DNA of 64,000 nt from the NCBI GenBank assembly GCA_013177855.1, contig JABLYA010000001.1, positions 2,374,983-2,438,982 of the forward strand. Reading direction: 5' to 3'. The DNA is from Ignavibacteria bacterium (GTDB taxonomy: Bacteria > Bacteroidota > Ignavibacteria > Ch128b). The position numbers were made by a program, and so were the translations under genes. The notes beneath the pieces were generated by a model. It was not told the DNA's origin, made no database searches, and was given only the letters and a program-made list of their open reading frames with translations. Below are positions 17,001 to 24,227 of the stretch, one piece after another (within the stretch, counting starts at the first letter, position 1; every line of letters begins with the position of its first letter).

Positions 17001-19259
17001 AAATCAGTTGAAGGAACTCTCGGCACATATAACTGGGTAATTCCAAATACTCCATCTAATCAATGCTTGGTTAAAGTATCTGATGCTTCAAATCCAGCAG
17101 TCTTTGATGTAAGTGATAATGTCTTTACGATTAGCACTGGAGTTCCTGGACCTCAATTACAATTTAATTACGATATTTCTGCATTAGCTCCAACTGTTTA
17201 TTCACTCTATGGTTCAGAATTCGATGGAGAATATTTCTATATCACAAGATGGAATGAACCTAAAATATTTAGAGTAAATAAATCCGGTACACAAATCGAT
17301 TCGTTTAATGTGACAGGATTACCAAGCGGTGGTTTTAGAGACTTAGCATTTGATGGTCAATATTTGTATGGTAGTAATAACTCTACAACCGTTTATAGAA
17401 TTGATAGAACTACCTTTGCTGCAACTGCTGCGTTTACATCGCCGATTGCGGTGCGTGGTATATCTTATAACGCTGCACAAAACGCTTTCTGGGTAGCTAA
17501 TTGGTCAACGGATATTGTCCTTGTTAGCAGAACTGGTGCAACTTTATATACAATACCAGCTGCTCAACATGGATTTACTGGAATGTCTGGTAATGCATAT
17601 GATACATTAAGTCCTGGTGGTCCATATCTCTGGGTCTTTAGTGGTGGAACAGATACTGATCCAAAAGTTCTTTATAAACTTAATCCAACCAATGGTCAAA
17701 GACTTGATAGTATTGATGTTACAGGTATTTTACCAGATGGTGCAATTGGTGGTGGTTTATGGGTAACTGATCAGTATGAGCCCAATACTATAACTCTTGG
17801 TGGTAGCTCTCAAGGAGTTCCACATAGATTATTCGGTTATAAGATTCACGAATTTGGACCTATTCCAGGAACAGTTACTGTTTTGAGCCCGAATGGCGGT
17901 GAAAAATATTATCGTGGACAATGGCAGTTAATTGTGTGGAAGTCTTATGAATTTGATAACAGAGTAAAAATTAAAGTTTCTTCTGATGGTGGTAATACAT
18001 ATATGGAATTAGCAAGCAACGTTCCAAATAATGGTGTATTTGCTGTTCAGGTTCCAAATGATGCTTCATTAGGAAATCAATATAAGATTAGAATAGAATC
18101 ACAAAGTGATCCTACCAAGTATGATGAAACAGATGGAACTTTCGAGGTTGCAGCAGCACCACATACTCTTCCATTAGTAGATCTTCCAATGGTTATTACT
18201 GATGTTGATAAGAGCAGATTATTAAGGTTTGGTCTTGATCCTCAAGCAACAGATGGTATTGATGCTCAATTTGGTGAGGAAGAATTACCGCCAGCTCCTC
18301 CAGCTGGTGTACTTGATGGTAGATTTATAGGTGATGACATTGGCTTGCAGTTGGGTCAAGGTCTGGCATATGATTATAGAACAGGTCGAACAAATGTACC
18401 AAGCATCAAAGTACATGAATTGAAATTCCAGAAAGGTTCTGGTCCTGTAATAGAAATTAATGTTTACCTGCCAAATGATGTGACAGCAAGATTCGAATCA
18501 TTTACTCCTGGTTTCGATACAACTGTCAGCGGAACTGCAAAGGTAGTAGTGTTTGACTCTACATTGAACAAACTTAAAGTAACTTTGAATTACTTCCCGG
18601 GTTCAGCACTAGGTACATTTAACCTATTTGGACCAATCAACAACGCCTTAGTAACAGCTCGACAGAATGATTCTACAGTCATAACATTTAGATGGTACAA
18701 AGCAAAGAATGCAGTATCTTACAGACTGAGAATGGGAGTTCCAACAATTCCACCATTTATGCTTGATACACCTTCAAATAATAGTGGTGCTGATTCATTG
18801 TTTACAATAAGACAATATGAGCTGTTTAATATTTTCTCTAAACCTTCTTATCCAGTTGATACAACAGTAACTGGTCAATGGGCGGTATGGGCTTATGGTG
18901 CTGGTGGTGATTCTGTAAGAAGTAATAGTGTTTATTCAATAAGATTAAGACTTGTAAAGTTCACAGGCGTTGACGAGGAATTTGAAGGTGTACCAACCAA
19001 ATTCGTAGTTTATCAAAACTATCCGAACCCATTCAATCCATCGACAAAGATTAAATTTGGATTGCCTGAAGATGCCGATGTAACAATTGAAGTATTTAAT
19101 GTTGTCGGTGAAAAAGTCGCAACTCTTCTGAGTGGCAATTTGAAGAAAGGTTATCACGAAGTGAATTTCGATGCAGCTGGATTGCAAAGCGGTGTTTACT
19201 TCTATAAAGTTAATGCTGGTAAATTCAGCACAGTTAAGAAAATGTTGCTAATCAAGTAA
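11100..19259 (+). CDS. Giant T9SS-secreted mosaic adhesin-like protein
   Basis: A 2719-residue exported protein. The start is the ATG at 11100 after GGAGAG. The ATG at 10998 would place 34 residues before the signal peptide and read through the hairpin. Order: signal peptide (to MAYSQ), cleaved-adhesin/choice-of-anchor J-like domain (59-211), CARDB-like domain (214-316), six-to-seven-bladed propeller-like segment (322-556), six PNGGE domains (near 565, 818, 1067, 1488, 1908 and 2262), three DPxATDG...ELPPxPP modules (659-804, 912-1057, 2359-2501), two YCF48/BNR blocks (1178-1476, 1599-1897), a second propeller-like segment (2019-2254) and the T9SS domain YQNYPNPFNPST to KMLLIK. It lacks the GWNL module found in its six neighbours. 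No catalytic site was recognised. An adhesive or structural surface role is inferred. Confidence 0.87.
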   Translation: MKRVILSLVLLVTFFTMAYSQYAESFFTSNPNYKQELEKAGVTKFSIPATVNYKPLGVINWSEGFEGTTFPPTGWAVHQLDGGTNTWIRYTTSPIFGTASAAVRWESSTLRNDDWLVTPQFQVNPGAFLNFYAKRQSTSYFDSVEIYYSTTGGVPPTGYNYITTIMPAGTTPELFQIPLNALAGQNIYIAFRYKELEEYRFYLDSVYVETPVALDAGIAAINKPKSIETTLGTTPQFVVKNFGANPTGAFQATFTIQPGGYTQTVNVSSLNSGESVTIDLPAWVPANAGNYVVTAYTNLSGDLNPQNDTLRKFVSVTQELPKDFTYNVSSLYPGGVSLYGLEFDGNYFYVSKWNENKIYRINKTGTQLDSFTINGISSTSGLRDLAWDGQYLYGSTTTTTVYQIDVSTFNATTAFTSPISVRGIAYDKANDAFWVCNWSTDLRLVSRTGTTLQTITAASHGLTGMSGIAYDTLTAGGPFIWVLNGGSATDEKILYKILASSGSKVDSFLITHHLPEGAIGGGVFVSDKVVPGSITLGVLNQGTPHLINGYRIGGAALQPSITVVHPNGGEVFNTNSKEIIVWKSQNYNGNVDILVSLDGGLNFQPLALNVANTGFYSTTTPEITTNNGLIAIRAAGQSNPFDVSDGPFSIVSATNAQVNFPIVVTDGMFAQSLRTGLDPTATDGFDSNLGEYELPPVPPATVFDARLIGEDIGVPQLGNGTYKDFRQGTNEFNGQKIHEVKYQVSQVARLNGNPITLYWDLPSNVTGRLQDLVTGSIIDVQMTGSGSYTVENPSLYNKLKITYTYTYTPPVTGQIKILYPNGGEVLKRGSNFVMAWLSNVPGKLDLYGSTNGGANWILLEDSLDNTGVYGGDIGFDTPEGNQWKLKLVSQANPTIFDETDGTFSIQGTKLVYLDNPFVISDGNSSVGLFYGIDPSATDGLDPALGEAELPPPPPTGVFDGRFVGTDIGIPQLGQGTLRDYRQGGSTFAGNKIHEIQYQVGSGDSLRLFWYLPPNVTGLLQDFFGGALVNVPMNGAGKFTVPNPGILNKLKITLTYTAAPAMVQVVQPNGGENLFVGQTYQIVWNASGINNVKLEYSTNGGSSWNYIATVPAYTASKVKLSGKHPKDPDAVIEGTLGTYSWVVPNTPSNQCLVRVSDNDNPSVFDVSDNFFSISAPMSEGWVVQNSGTTAELYSVSAVNENVAWACGAGGVVIRTTNGGQTWQTVTAPRAVDAYVIWALSADKAFVGTSGTSDAKIHMTTNGGQTWTDVYTIAGGFLNVIRFIDNDNGWAQSDPVGGNWVLLKTTNGGLNWSSMATVPQAGSEYGWNNSGWDKSGYMWFGTNNSRIYYSTNNGTNWSFAPTTSANAYAVAFDGNLNGLSGFASGILNKSTNGGASWFSITSPTSADVTGISTVDNNEFFVAAGGSVWKTTDGGNNWTMSYGSASSIYHLSLVPTLTEAQAAAGWAVGAGGLVIKYRRQIQQPSVHVVQPNGGENWPVGSTQNIIWDAQLISNVKLEYTTDNGATWINIATVPAAKVKKVKLDGYSPKDPNGVIEGNLGVYAWTIPNTPSTQCKVRVSDASNPAVYDESDNVFTISEGVIGENWIVQNSGTTATLYSVSTVNANVAWATGVGGVVIKTTNGGATWQTVTPPRAVDAHVICGVSADKALVATNGTSDAVIHITTNGGQTWQNVVTVPGGFINVIIMFDDMNGFAQGDPVGGNWTLLKTTDGGFTWTPAATVPQAGSEYGWNNSGWNVGNTLWFGTNNSRVYKSTDGGATWTYAPTTVVNSYSVAFGNALKGVVGSATGTANRSTDGGNSWISITTPATGNILGMTSVSENEYWFTSNTFVYYSSDHGTNWSTGFTATQSLYHLHFKSLGGQNAVGYAVGANGYVVKYFRGPVTPQVVVVAPNGGENWTVGSTRQIVWNAQAVQNVKLEYSTNNGASWNYIATVPALANKLNNANDAETSNKSVEGTLGTYNWVIPNTPSNQCLVKVSDASNPAVFDVSDNVFTISTGVPGPQLQFNYDISALAPTVYSLYGSEFDGEYFYITRWNEPKIFRVNKSGTQIDSFNVTGLPSGGFRDLAFDGQYLYGSNNSTTVYRIDRTTFAATAAFTSPIAVRGISYNAAQNAFWVANWSTDIVLVSRTGATLYTIPAAQHGFTGMSGNAYDTLSPGGPYLWVFSGGTDTDPKVLYKLNPTNGQRLDSIDVTGILPDGAIGGGLWVTDQYEPNTITLGGSSQGVPHRLFGYKIHEFGPIPGTVTVLSPNGGEKYYRGQWQLIVWKSYEFDNRVKIKVSSDGGNTYMELASNVPNNGVFAVQVPNDASLGNQYKIRIESQSDPTKYDETDGTFEVAAAPHTLPLVDLPMVITDVDKSRLLRFGLDPQATDGIDAQFGEEELPPAPPAGVLDGRFIGDDIGLQLGQGLAYDYRTGRTNVPSIKVHELKFQKGSGPVIEINVYLPNDVTARFESFTPGFDTTVSGTAKVVVFDSTLNKLKVTLNYFPGSALGTFNLFGPINNALVTARQNDSTVITFRWYKAKNAVSYRLRMGVPTIPPFMLDTPSNNSGADSLFTIRQYELFNIFSKPSYPVDTTVTGQWAVWAYGAGGDSVRSNSVYSIRLRLVKFTGVDEEFEGVPTKFVVYQNYPNPFNPSTKIKFGLPEDADVTIEVFNVVGEKVATLLSGNLKKGYHEVNFDAAGLQSGVYFYKVNAGKFSTVKKMLLIK
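14298..17140 (+). repeat. Tandem PNGGE-YCF48 duplication inside the giant adhesin-like protein
   Basis: PNGGE domains recur at 14298, 15561 and 16821 (proline codon), 1263 and 1260 bases apart. The two intervening YCF48/BNR blocks begin with WVVQNSGTTAELYSVS at 14637 and WIVQNSGTTATLYSVS at 15903, 1266 bases apart. The copies keep high protein identity over long stretches such as QAGSEYGWNNSGW. Confidence 0.85.
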
Positions 19260-19295
19260 TCACGAATCATTGGTTACTTGCAATGGTTCTTTTTA

Positions 19296-19323
19296 ACGAA
19301 AGCCCGTTAATTCGGGCTTTCGT
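19296..19323. terminator. Rho-independent-type hairpin after the giant adhesin-like gene
   Basis: ACGAAAGCCCG (19296-19306), loop TTAATT, CGGGCTTTCGT (19313-19323): a perfect 11-bp stem. There is a T run before it but no clean one after it. It separates the giant gene from the subtilisin gene. Confidence 0.75.
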
Positions 19324-19355
19324 ATTAATGTTTAATTAATATAGGTAAGCTGAAA

Positions 19356-22187
19356 ATGAGAAAAATTTTTCTTTATCTGTTATTATTCCTAACTGTATCA
19401 GATTTAGTTGGAAGTGAAAAAATTGGGAAATACTTAAAAAATTATCTTGAACTAAATAATAATTCTGAACCAGTAAAAGTATGGATATACTTCACAGATA
19501 AAGGTGATAATCTTGAACGTTTCTATTTAAATCCCGAGCTTGTTGTAAGTAAAATTTCACTTGAAAGAAGAAGAAAAGTTTTACCAGAAAATAATTTAAT
19601 CGATTATCAAGACTTACCTGTAAATTCAAATTATATTAATCAGATAAAAGATTATGTACTGGAAATAAAACATCCATCAAGATGGTTTAATTCTATTAGT
19701 GCAATTGTCAATCCGAACCAGATTTATGAATTGATTAATTTTCCTTTCATTAAAGAAATTGAACTTGTTGAAAGGTTTAGGAAAGCACCTGAACCTCAAA
19801 CCGAAGGAGATGAGTTTCCTCAACCACCCATTGAAGTAGAGAATCTTACTGGCTTCAATTATGGTTCATCTCTAACTCAAAATCAACAAATTAATGTTGT
19901 AGCTGTTCACAATACTGGTAATTATGGACAGGGTGTTAGAATTTGTTTAATGGATGCTGGTTTCAATCGATTGTCTCACGAAGCTTTTCAAACTATGAAT
20001 ATCATTGCAACCTGGGACTTTGTTAACAATCGTCCATATGTAGGTGATGGACAGGGTGGAATGGGTGAAGGAAGTCATGGAACTCAAACTCTTTCAACTA
20101 TTGGTGGATTTAAGGATGGTCAATTGATCGGTCCTGCGTTTGGTGCAACTTATATTCTTGCTAAAACCGAAAACACAGAAAGTGAAACTCCAATTGAAAT
20201 GGATAATTGGATTAGAGCACTTGAGTGGGCTGACAGCATCGGTGTAGATGTTACCAGCACATCGCTTGGTTATCTTGAATTTGATCCACCATATCCGAGT
20301 TATAGCTGGATGGATATGAATGGCAATACAGTTCCAATAACAATTGCAGCAGATTTAGCAGTAAAAAGGGGAATTGTAGTTGTAAACTCAGCCGGCAACG
20401 AAGGATATAATTCAACGAGAAATACTTTAGTTGCCCCTGCTGATGGTGATAGTGTAATAGCAGTAGGTGCAGTTACTTCTTCTGGTTCGAGAGCTTCTTT
20501 TAGTTCTGTTGGAAACACAGTAGACGGAAGAGTAAAACCAGATGTAATGGCAATGGGGAGCGGAGTTAGAGTCGCAAGTCCTTATTCAGATAATGGCTAT
20601 ACATCTGCCAGCGGAACTTCATTTTCTTGTCCACTTGCTGCAGGAGTTGCCGCTTTGATTTTAAGTGAAAATCCATCATTAACTCCAATGCAAGTTCGTG
20701 ATGCAATGAGAAATACAGCTAACAATGCTTCATCACCAAATCGAGAATATGGATGGGGCATTTTAAATGCATTTAATGCAGTCAATTATTTTAATATTAA
20801 TTTTTCTCATACACCGCCAAACGATTCTACTAACCTAAATGGTCCTTATCGAATTGCAGTTAAGATTACTTCAAGACTCGGAATTGACCCAGCATCTGTT
20901 AAATTATATTGGGGAAGAGGTGTCATTGCAGATTCAATTTTGATGAATGAAGCTCCCGGTGATACCTTTTATGCTTTTATTCCTGGAAATGGTCAATCAG
21001 CTGTTTATAAATACTATATTCAGGCGAAAACAGCTGATGGTCAGGTCATTAAAAATTATCCTAAGCGTGCACCACAAGAACTATTGGAGTTTAGAGTTGG
21101 AAGTTTTGCAAGTGTGAATGTTTCATCAGGCTGGAACTTAATGTCTATACCTGTTCAAAATCAAAATTTACTCTTGAATGGTGTATTCCCAGATGCAATT
21201 TCGAACGCATATTTTTATGATGGAAGATATATTTCGAAAGATACTCTAATCAGTGGTTATGGTTTCTGGTTAAAATTTAATTCGTCTAAAAATTATACGA
21301 TTAGCGGGACACCCTTAACTGGAATTTCAATTCCTGTCAAAGCTGGATGGAATTTAATAGGTTCACTTAATTCAAACATACCTGTATATTCAGTTATAAG
21401 TAATCCTTCAGGAATTATATCTACTCCATTTTACGGTTACAATGGCGGATATTTTAATTCACCACAGATTGAAAAGGGGAAAGGGTACTGGGTTAAGGTA
21501 AGTCAGAATGGTTATTTGATTCTAAATTTAAATTCAAAAAGCAGTCTGAATTCAAGTAATTTCTTTAATGATGTTCCAGACAAATTAGTATTTAAAGATA
21601 ATTCGAATAATCAAACTGAATTATATTTAAGGAATTTGGATTTTGAAGGTGAGTTACCTCCAGTTCCTCCATCAGCAATATTTGATGTAAGATTCTCGAA
21701 TTCCAGAGTTTATTCAGAGAATGGAGAAGATTTTATTCAATTGCAGGGAATAAATTATCCATTAACTGTCAGTCTCTCACCAAAATCGGAATTAAAAGTT
21801 GAGTTAATTGATCCAGTATTAAATCAAGTAATTGGTAGATTGATGCCTGGTGGCTCTATAACAATCAATGAATTAACTGGCAATATCTTAAAAATTAAAA
21901 CGGTTCGAGAACAAATCTCTTACAAATTATATCAGAATTATCCCAATCCTTTTAACCCAGTAACTAATATTAAATTTCAGATTCCAAAACAAACAAGGGT
22001 AACTTTGAAATTATTTAATTTGATTGGCGAAGAAATTGCAACTTTAATTGATGAACAAAAAGAAGAGGGTCTTTATGAAGTTAAAGTTGATATGAGTAAA
22101 ATTTCTGCTTTAAGTTCAGGCATTATTTTTTATCAGTTAAAAACAAATGATTACATATCAACTAAAAAAATGATATATCTTAAATAA
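19356..22187 (+). CDS. T9SS-secreted subtilisin-like serine protease (family S8)
   Basis: A 943-residue exported endopeptidase. After the signal peptide (MRKIFLYLLLFLTVSDLVGS) comes a propeptide-like region of about 150 residues, then the S8 catalytic domain with the full triad: Asp200 in MDAGF, His241 in GSHGTQT and Ser422 in SGTSFSCP. Asn348 in SAGNEG is the oxyanion-hole residue. The C-terminal part holds the NLNGPY domain shared with the giant BNR protein, the two-lobed GWNL module (from about 21130), ELPPVPP and the T9SS domain YQNYPNPFNPVT to KMIYLK. The start ATG has only a weak upstream site (TAGG). It is followed 15 bases later by the M28 peptidase, so the two are probably co-transcribed. 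It likely makes the first cuts in extracellular proteins. Confidence 0.92.
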   Translation: MRKIFLYLLLFLTVSDLVGSEKIGKYLKNYLELNNNSEPVKVWIYFTDKGDNLERFYLNPELVVSKISLERRRKVLPENNLIDYQDLPVNSNYINQIKDYVLEIKHPSRWFNSISAIVNPNQIYELINFPFIKEIELVERFRKAPEPQTEGDEFPQPPIEVENLTGFNYGSSLTQNQQINVVAVHNTGNYGQGVRICLMDAGFNRLSHEAFQTMNIIATWDFVNNRPYVGDGQGGMGEGSHGTQTLSTIGGFKDGQLIGPAFGATYILAKTENTESETPIEMDNWIRALEWADSIGVDVTSTSLGYLEFDPPYPSYSWMDMNGNTVPITIAADLAVKRGIVVVNSAGNEGYNSTRNTLVAPADGDSVIAVGAVTSSGSRASFSSVGNTVDGRVKPDVMAMGSGVRVASPYSDNGYTSASGTSFSCPLAAGVAALILSENPSLTPMQVRDAMRNTANNASSPNREYGWGILNAFNAVNYFNINFSHTPPNDSTNLNGPYRIAVKITSRLGIDPASVKLYWGRGVIADSILMNEAPGDTFYAFIPGNGQSAVYKYYIQAKTADGQVIKNYPKRAPQELLEFRVGSFASVNVSSGWNLMSIPVQNQNLLLNGVFPDAISNAYFYDGRYISKDTLISGYGFWLKFNSSKNYTISGTPLTGISIPVKAGWNLIGSLNSNIPVYSVISNPSGIISTPFYGYNGGYFNSPQIEKGKGYWVKVSQNGYLILNLNSKSSLNSSNFFNDVPDKLVFKDNSNNQTELYLRNLDFEGELPPVPPSAIFDVRFSNSRVYSENGEDFIQLQGINYPLTVSLSPKSELKVELIDPVLNQVIGRLMPGGSITINELTGNILKIKTVREQISYKLYQNYPNPFNPVTNIKFQIPKQTRVTLKLFNLIGEEIATLIDEQKEEGLYEVKVDMSKISALSSGIIFYQLKTNDYISTKKMIYLK

Positions 22188-22202
22188 GTGTTGAGGACTA
22201 AA

Positions 22203-24209
22203 ATGTTTAGAGGAATTTTCAAATCGTTAATCTTCATCCTAATTTTTACATTTTCGGTTTATGGTCAATCACCTCAGATAATTCAATTAGTAAATAAAGT
22301 AAACAAAGATAGTTTATCATTGTTCATCAGACAGCTGTCAGGAGATACATCTTGTGTAATTGGAGGTGCACCATATACAATTGTGTCAAGACATAAGAAT
22401 CAACCCGGTAATGATAAGGCAGCACAGTTTATTTATGAAAAATTTCAATCTTATGGTTTACAGGTTCAGTATGAATCTTTCAGTTCTACTGGTAAAAATG
22501 TAATTGCGACGAAGCAAGGACTAAATGATTCTCAGGCATATTTTGTAATATGTGCACATTATGATGATATGCCTTCGGGTACGACTGCTCCTGGAGCCGA
22601 TGATAATGCCAGTGGAACAGCAACGGTCTTAGAGCTTGCGAGAGTATTTTCTCAATATAATTTTAATTATACAATAAAATTTATTTGCTTCGATGAGGAA
22701 GAGCAGGGTTTAATTGGAAGTAATTATTATGCAACGCAGGCAAGAAATAGAAATGATTCAATTATTGGTGTGATTAATCTTGATATGACTGCATATGACG
22801 CAAATAACGATGGAATGGTCGATGTTCATTCTAACAGCGTTGCTAATACATCACAAATTGCAAATGAGTGGATTAATAATATTTATCAGTATGGTGTAAA
22901 TCTTACTCCGAGAACAGTTGCATCTCAACCTTACAGTGATCATTACAGTTTTCAACAGAAAAATTATGGTGCAATTTTAGTTATTGAATATGATTTAGAA
23001 TTCAATCCAAGATATCATACTGTTAATGATAAATTTCAATATCTGAATATGGATTATGCGACTAAGATCGCAAAAGTTACGGCAGCAACAGCCGCTGAAT
23101 ATGCTCAAATACAATCTGCCAATATTGTGAATCTGTTTACTTCTTCGGGCTGGAATTTAATTTCTATTCCTATAAAACCTCAAGATGGAAGAAAATCTGT
23201 CTTATTCCCAAGTGCTGTATCTTACGCTTATTCGTATGATAATTTTTATGTCATATCAGATACATTGAATATTGGCAAAGGTTATTGGTTAAAATTTAAT
23301 GCGGCACAATCACACCAATTACAGGGACAATTAGTTAATCAATTGCAGATTCCGGTTAAAGCAGGTTGGAATTTAATTGGTACCTTGAACAGCAATATTT
23401 CTACTTCATCAATATCAACACAGCCACCGAATATCATCTCTAGTTTATTCTACGAGTATAATGGTTCATATTCACCATCTAATGTTTTAAATCCAGGTAA
23501 AGGTTATTGGGTTAAATGTTCTCAGAATGGTTATATAAATCTTGTTAGTAGTTTTACCAAAATATTTGACGATGCAGCTTTTGAGATTAAAAATTATGAT
23601 TATGAATTGAATTTTATCTCCAATGAAAAAACAATGAAACTTTACTTACTGTCTTTTAATACAGATAAGGAAAAATTTGAACTTCCGCCTGTCCCACCTG
23701 CTGGAAGTTTTGATGTTAGATTTTCAAATAATTCATTTGTTGAACAAACAGGCGAAGATGAAAAGATTATTAACATAAACAGCAATAATCCATTAACGCT
23801 TCAGTTGAGATCGAATAAAACAGAACCTTTGTTAATAAGTTATAATAGTTCTGGTATTGAAAAACAATTGATTTTATCTCCTCACGAAAGAATTTTACTG
23901 GATGAAAATGTAAGTTTAATTAAATTAAAAAGAATTTCTTTACCGCAACAATTGATCTTATATCAGAATTATCCTAATCCATTTAATCCAACAACACAGA
24001 TAAAGTTTTATTTACCAACTGATGGTCTGGTTGAAGTAAATATCTATAATTTACAAGGTCAGTTGATACAATCATTAATAAATGAAAAACTTGATGGTGG
24101 CTTCCATTCATTGCAGTTTGATGGCAGCAAGCTTTCATCTGGCTTGTATTTTTATGAACTTAAATTTGGTCAACAAAGACTTATACAAAAAATGTTGCTT
24201 GTAAAATAA
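22203..24209 (+). CDS. T9SS-secreted zinc aminopeptidase (family M28)
   Basis: A 668-residue exported aminopeptidase. The ATG at 22203 sits five bases after GAGGA; the GTG at 22188 lies on that site's wrong side and is rejected. A signal peptide ends at VYGQ. The M28 di-zinc site is visible: His119 in ICAHYDD, the Asp pair in GADDNASG (133-134), the acidic DEEEQGL with the catalytic Glu, the Asp in VINLDMTAYD, and the late His in YSDHYSF. The catalytic part covers about residues 30-310; the rest is the GWNL module (from about 23150), ELPPVPP (about 23680) and the T9SS domain YQNYPNPFNPTT to KMLLVK. The enzyme would release N-terminal amino acids from peptides made by the upstream subtilisin. 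Substrate preference cannot be read from sequence. Confidence 0.92.
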   Translation: MFRGIFKSLIFILIFTFSVYGQSPQIIQLVNKVNKDSLSLFIRQLSGDTSCVIGGAPYTIVSRHKNQPGNDKAAQFIYEKFQSYGLQVQYESFSSTGKNVIATKQGLNDSQAYFVICAHYDDMPSGTTAPGADDNASGTATVLELARVFSQYNFNYTIKFICFDEEEQGLIGSNYYATQARNRNDSIIGVINLDMTAYDANNDGMVDVHSNSVANTSQIANEWINNIYQYGVNLTPRTVASQPYSDHYSFQQKNYGAILVIEYDLEFNPRYHTVNDKFQYLNMDYATKIAKVTAATAAEYAQIQSANIVNLFTSSGWNLISIPIKPQDGRKSVLFPSAVSYAYSYDNFYVISDTLNIGKGYWLKFNAAQSHQLQGQLVNQLQIPVKAGWNLIGTLNSNISTSSISTQPPNIISSLFYEYNGSYSPSNVLNPGKGYWVKCSQNGYINLVSSFTKIFDDAAFEIKNYDYELNFISNEKTMKLYLLSFNTDKEKFELPPVPPAGSFDVRFSNNSFVEQTGEDEKIININSNNPLTLQLRSNKTEPLLISYNSSGIEKQLILSPHERILLDENVSLIKLKRISLPQQLILYQNYPNPFNPTTQIKFYLPTDGLVEVNIYNLQGQLIQSLINEKLDGGFHSLQFDGSKLSSGLYFYELKFGQQRLIQKMLLVK

Positions 24210-24227
24210 ATTTAGAAAGGAGTAAAA

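Noticed and set aside
22188-22202. GTG start for the M28 peptidase
   Set aside because: The GAGGA site lies downstream of it and fits the ATG at 22203.
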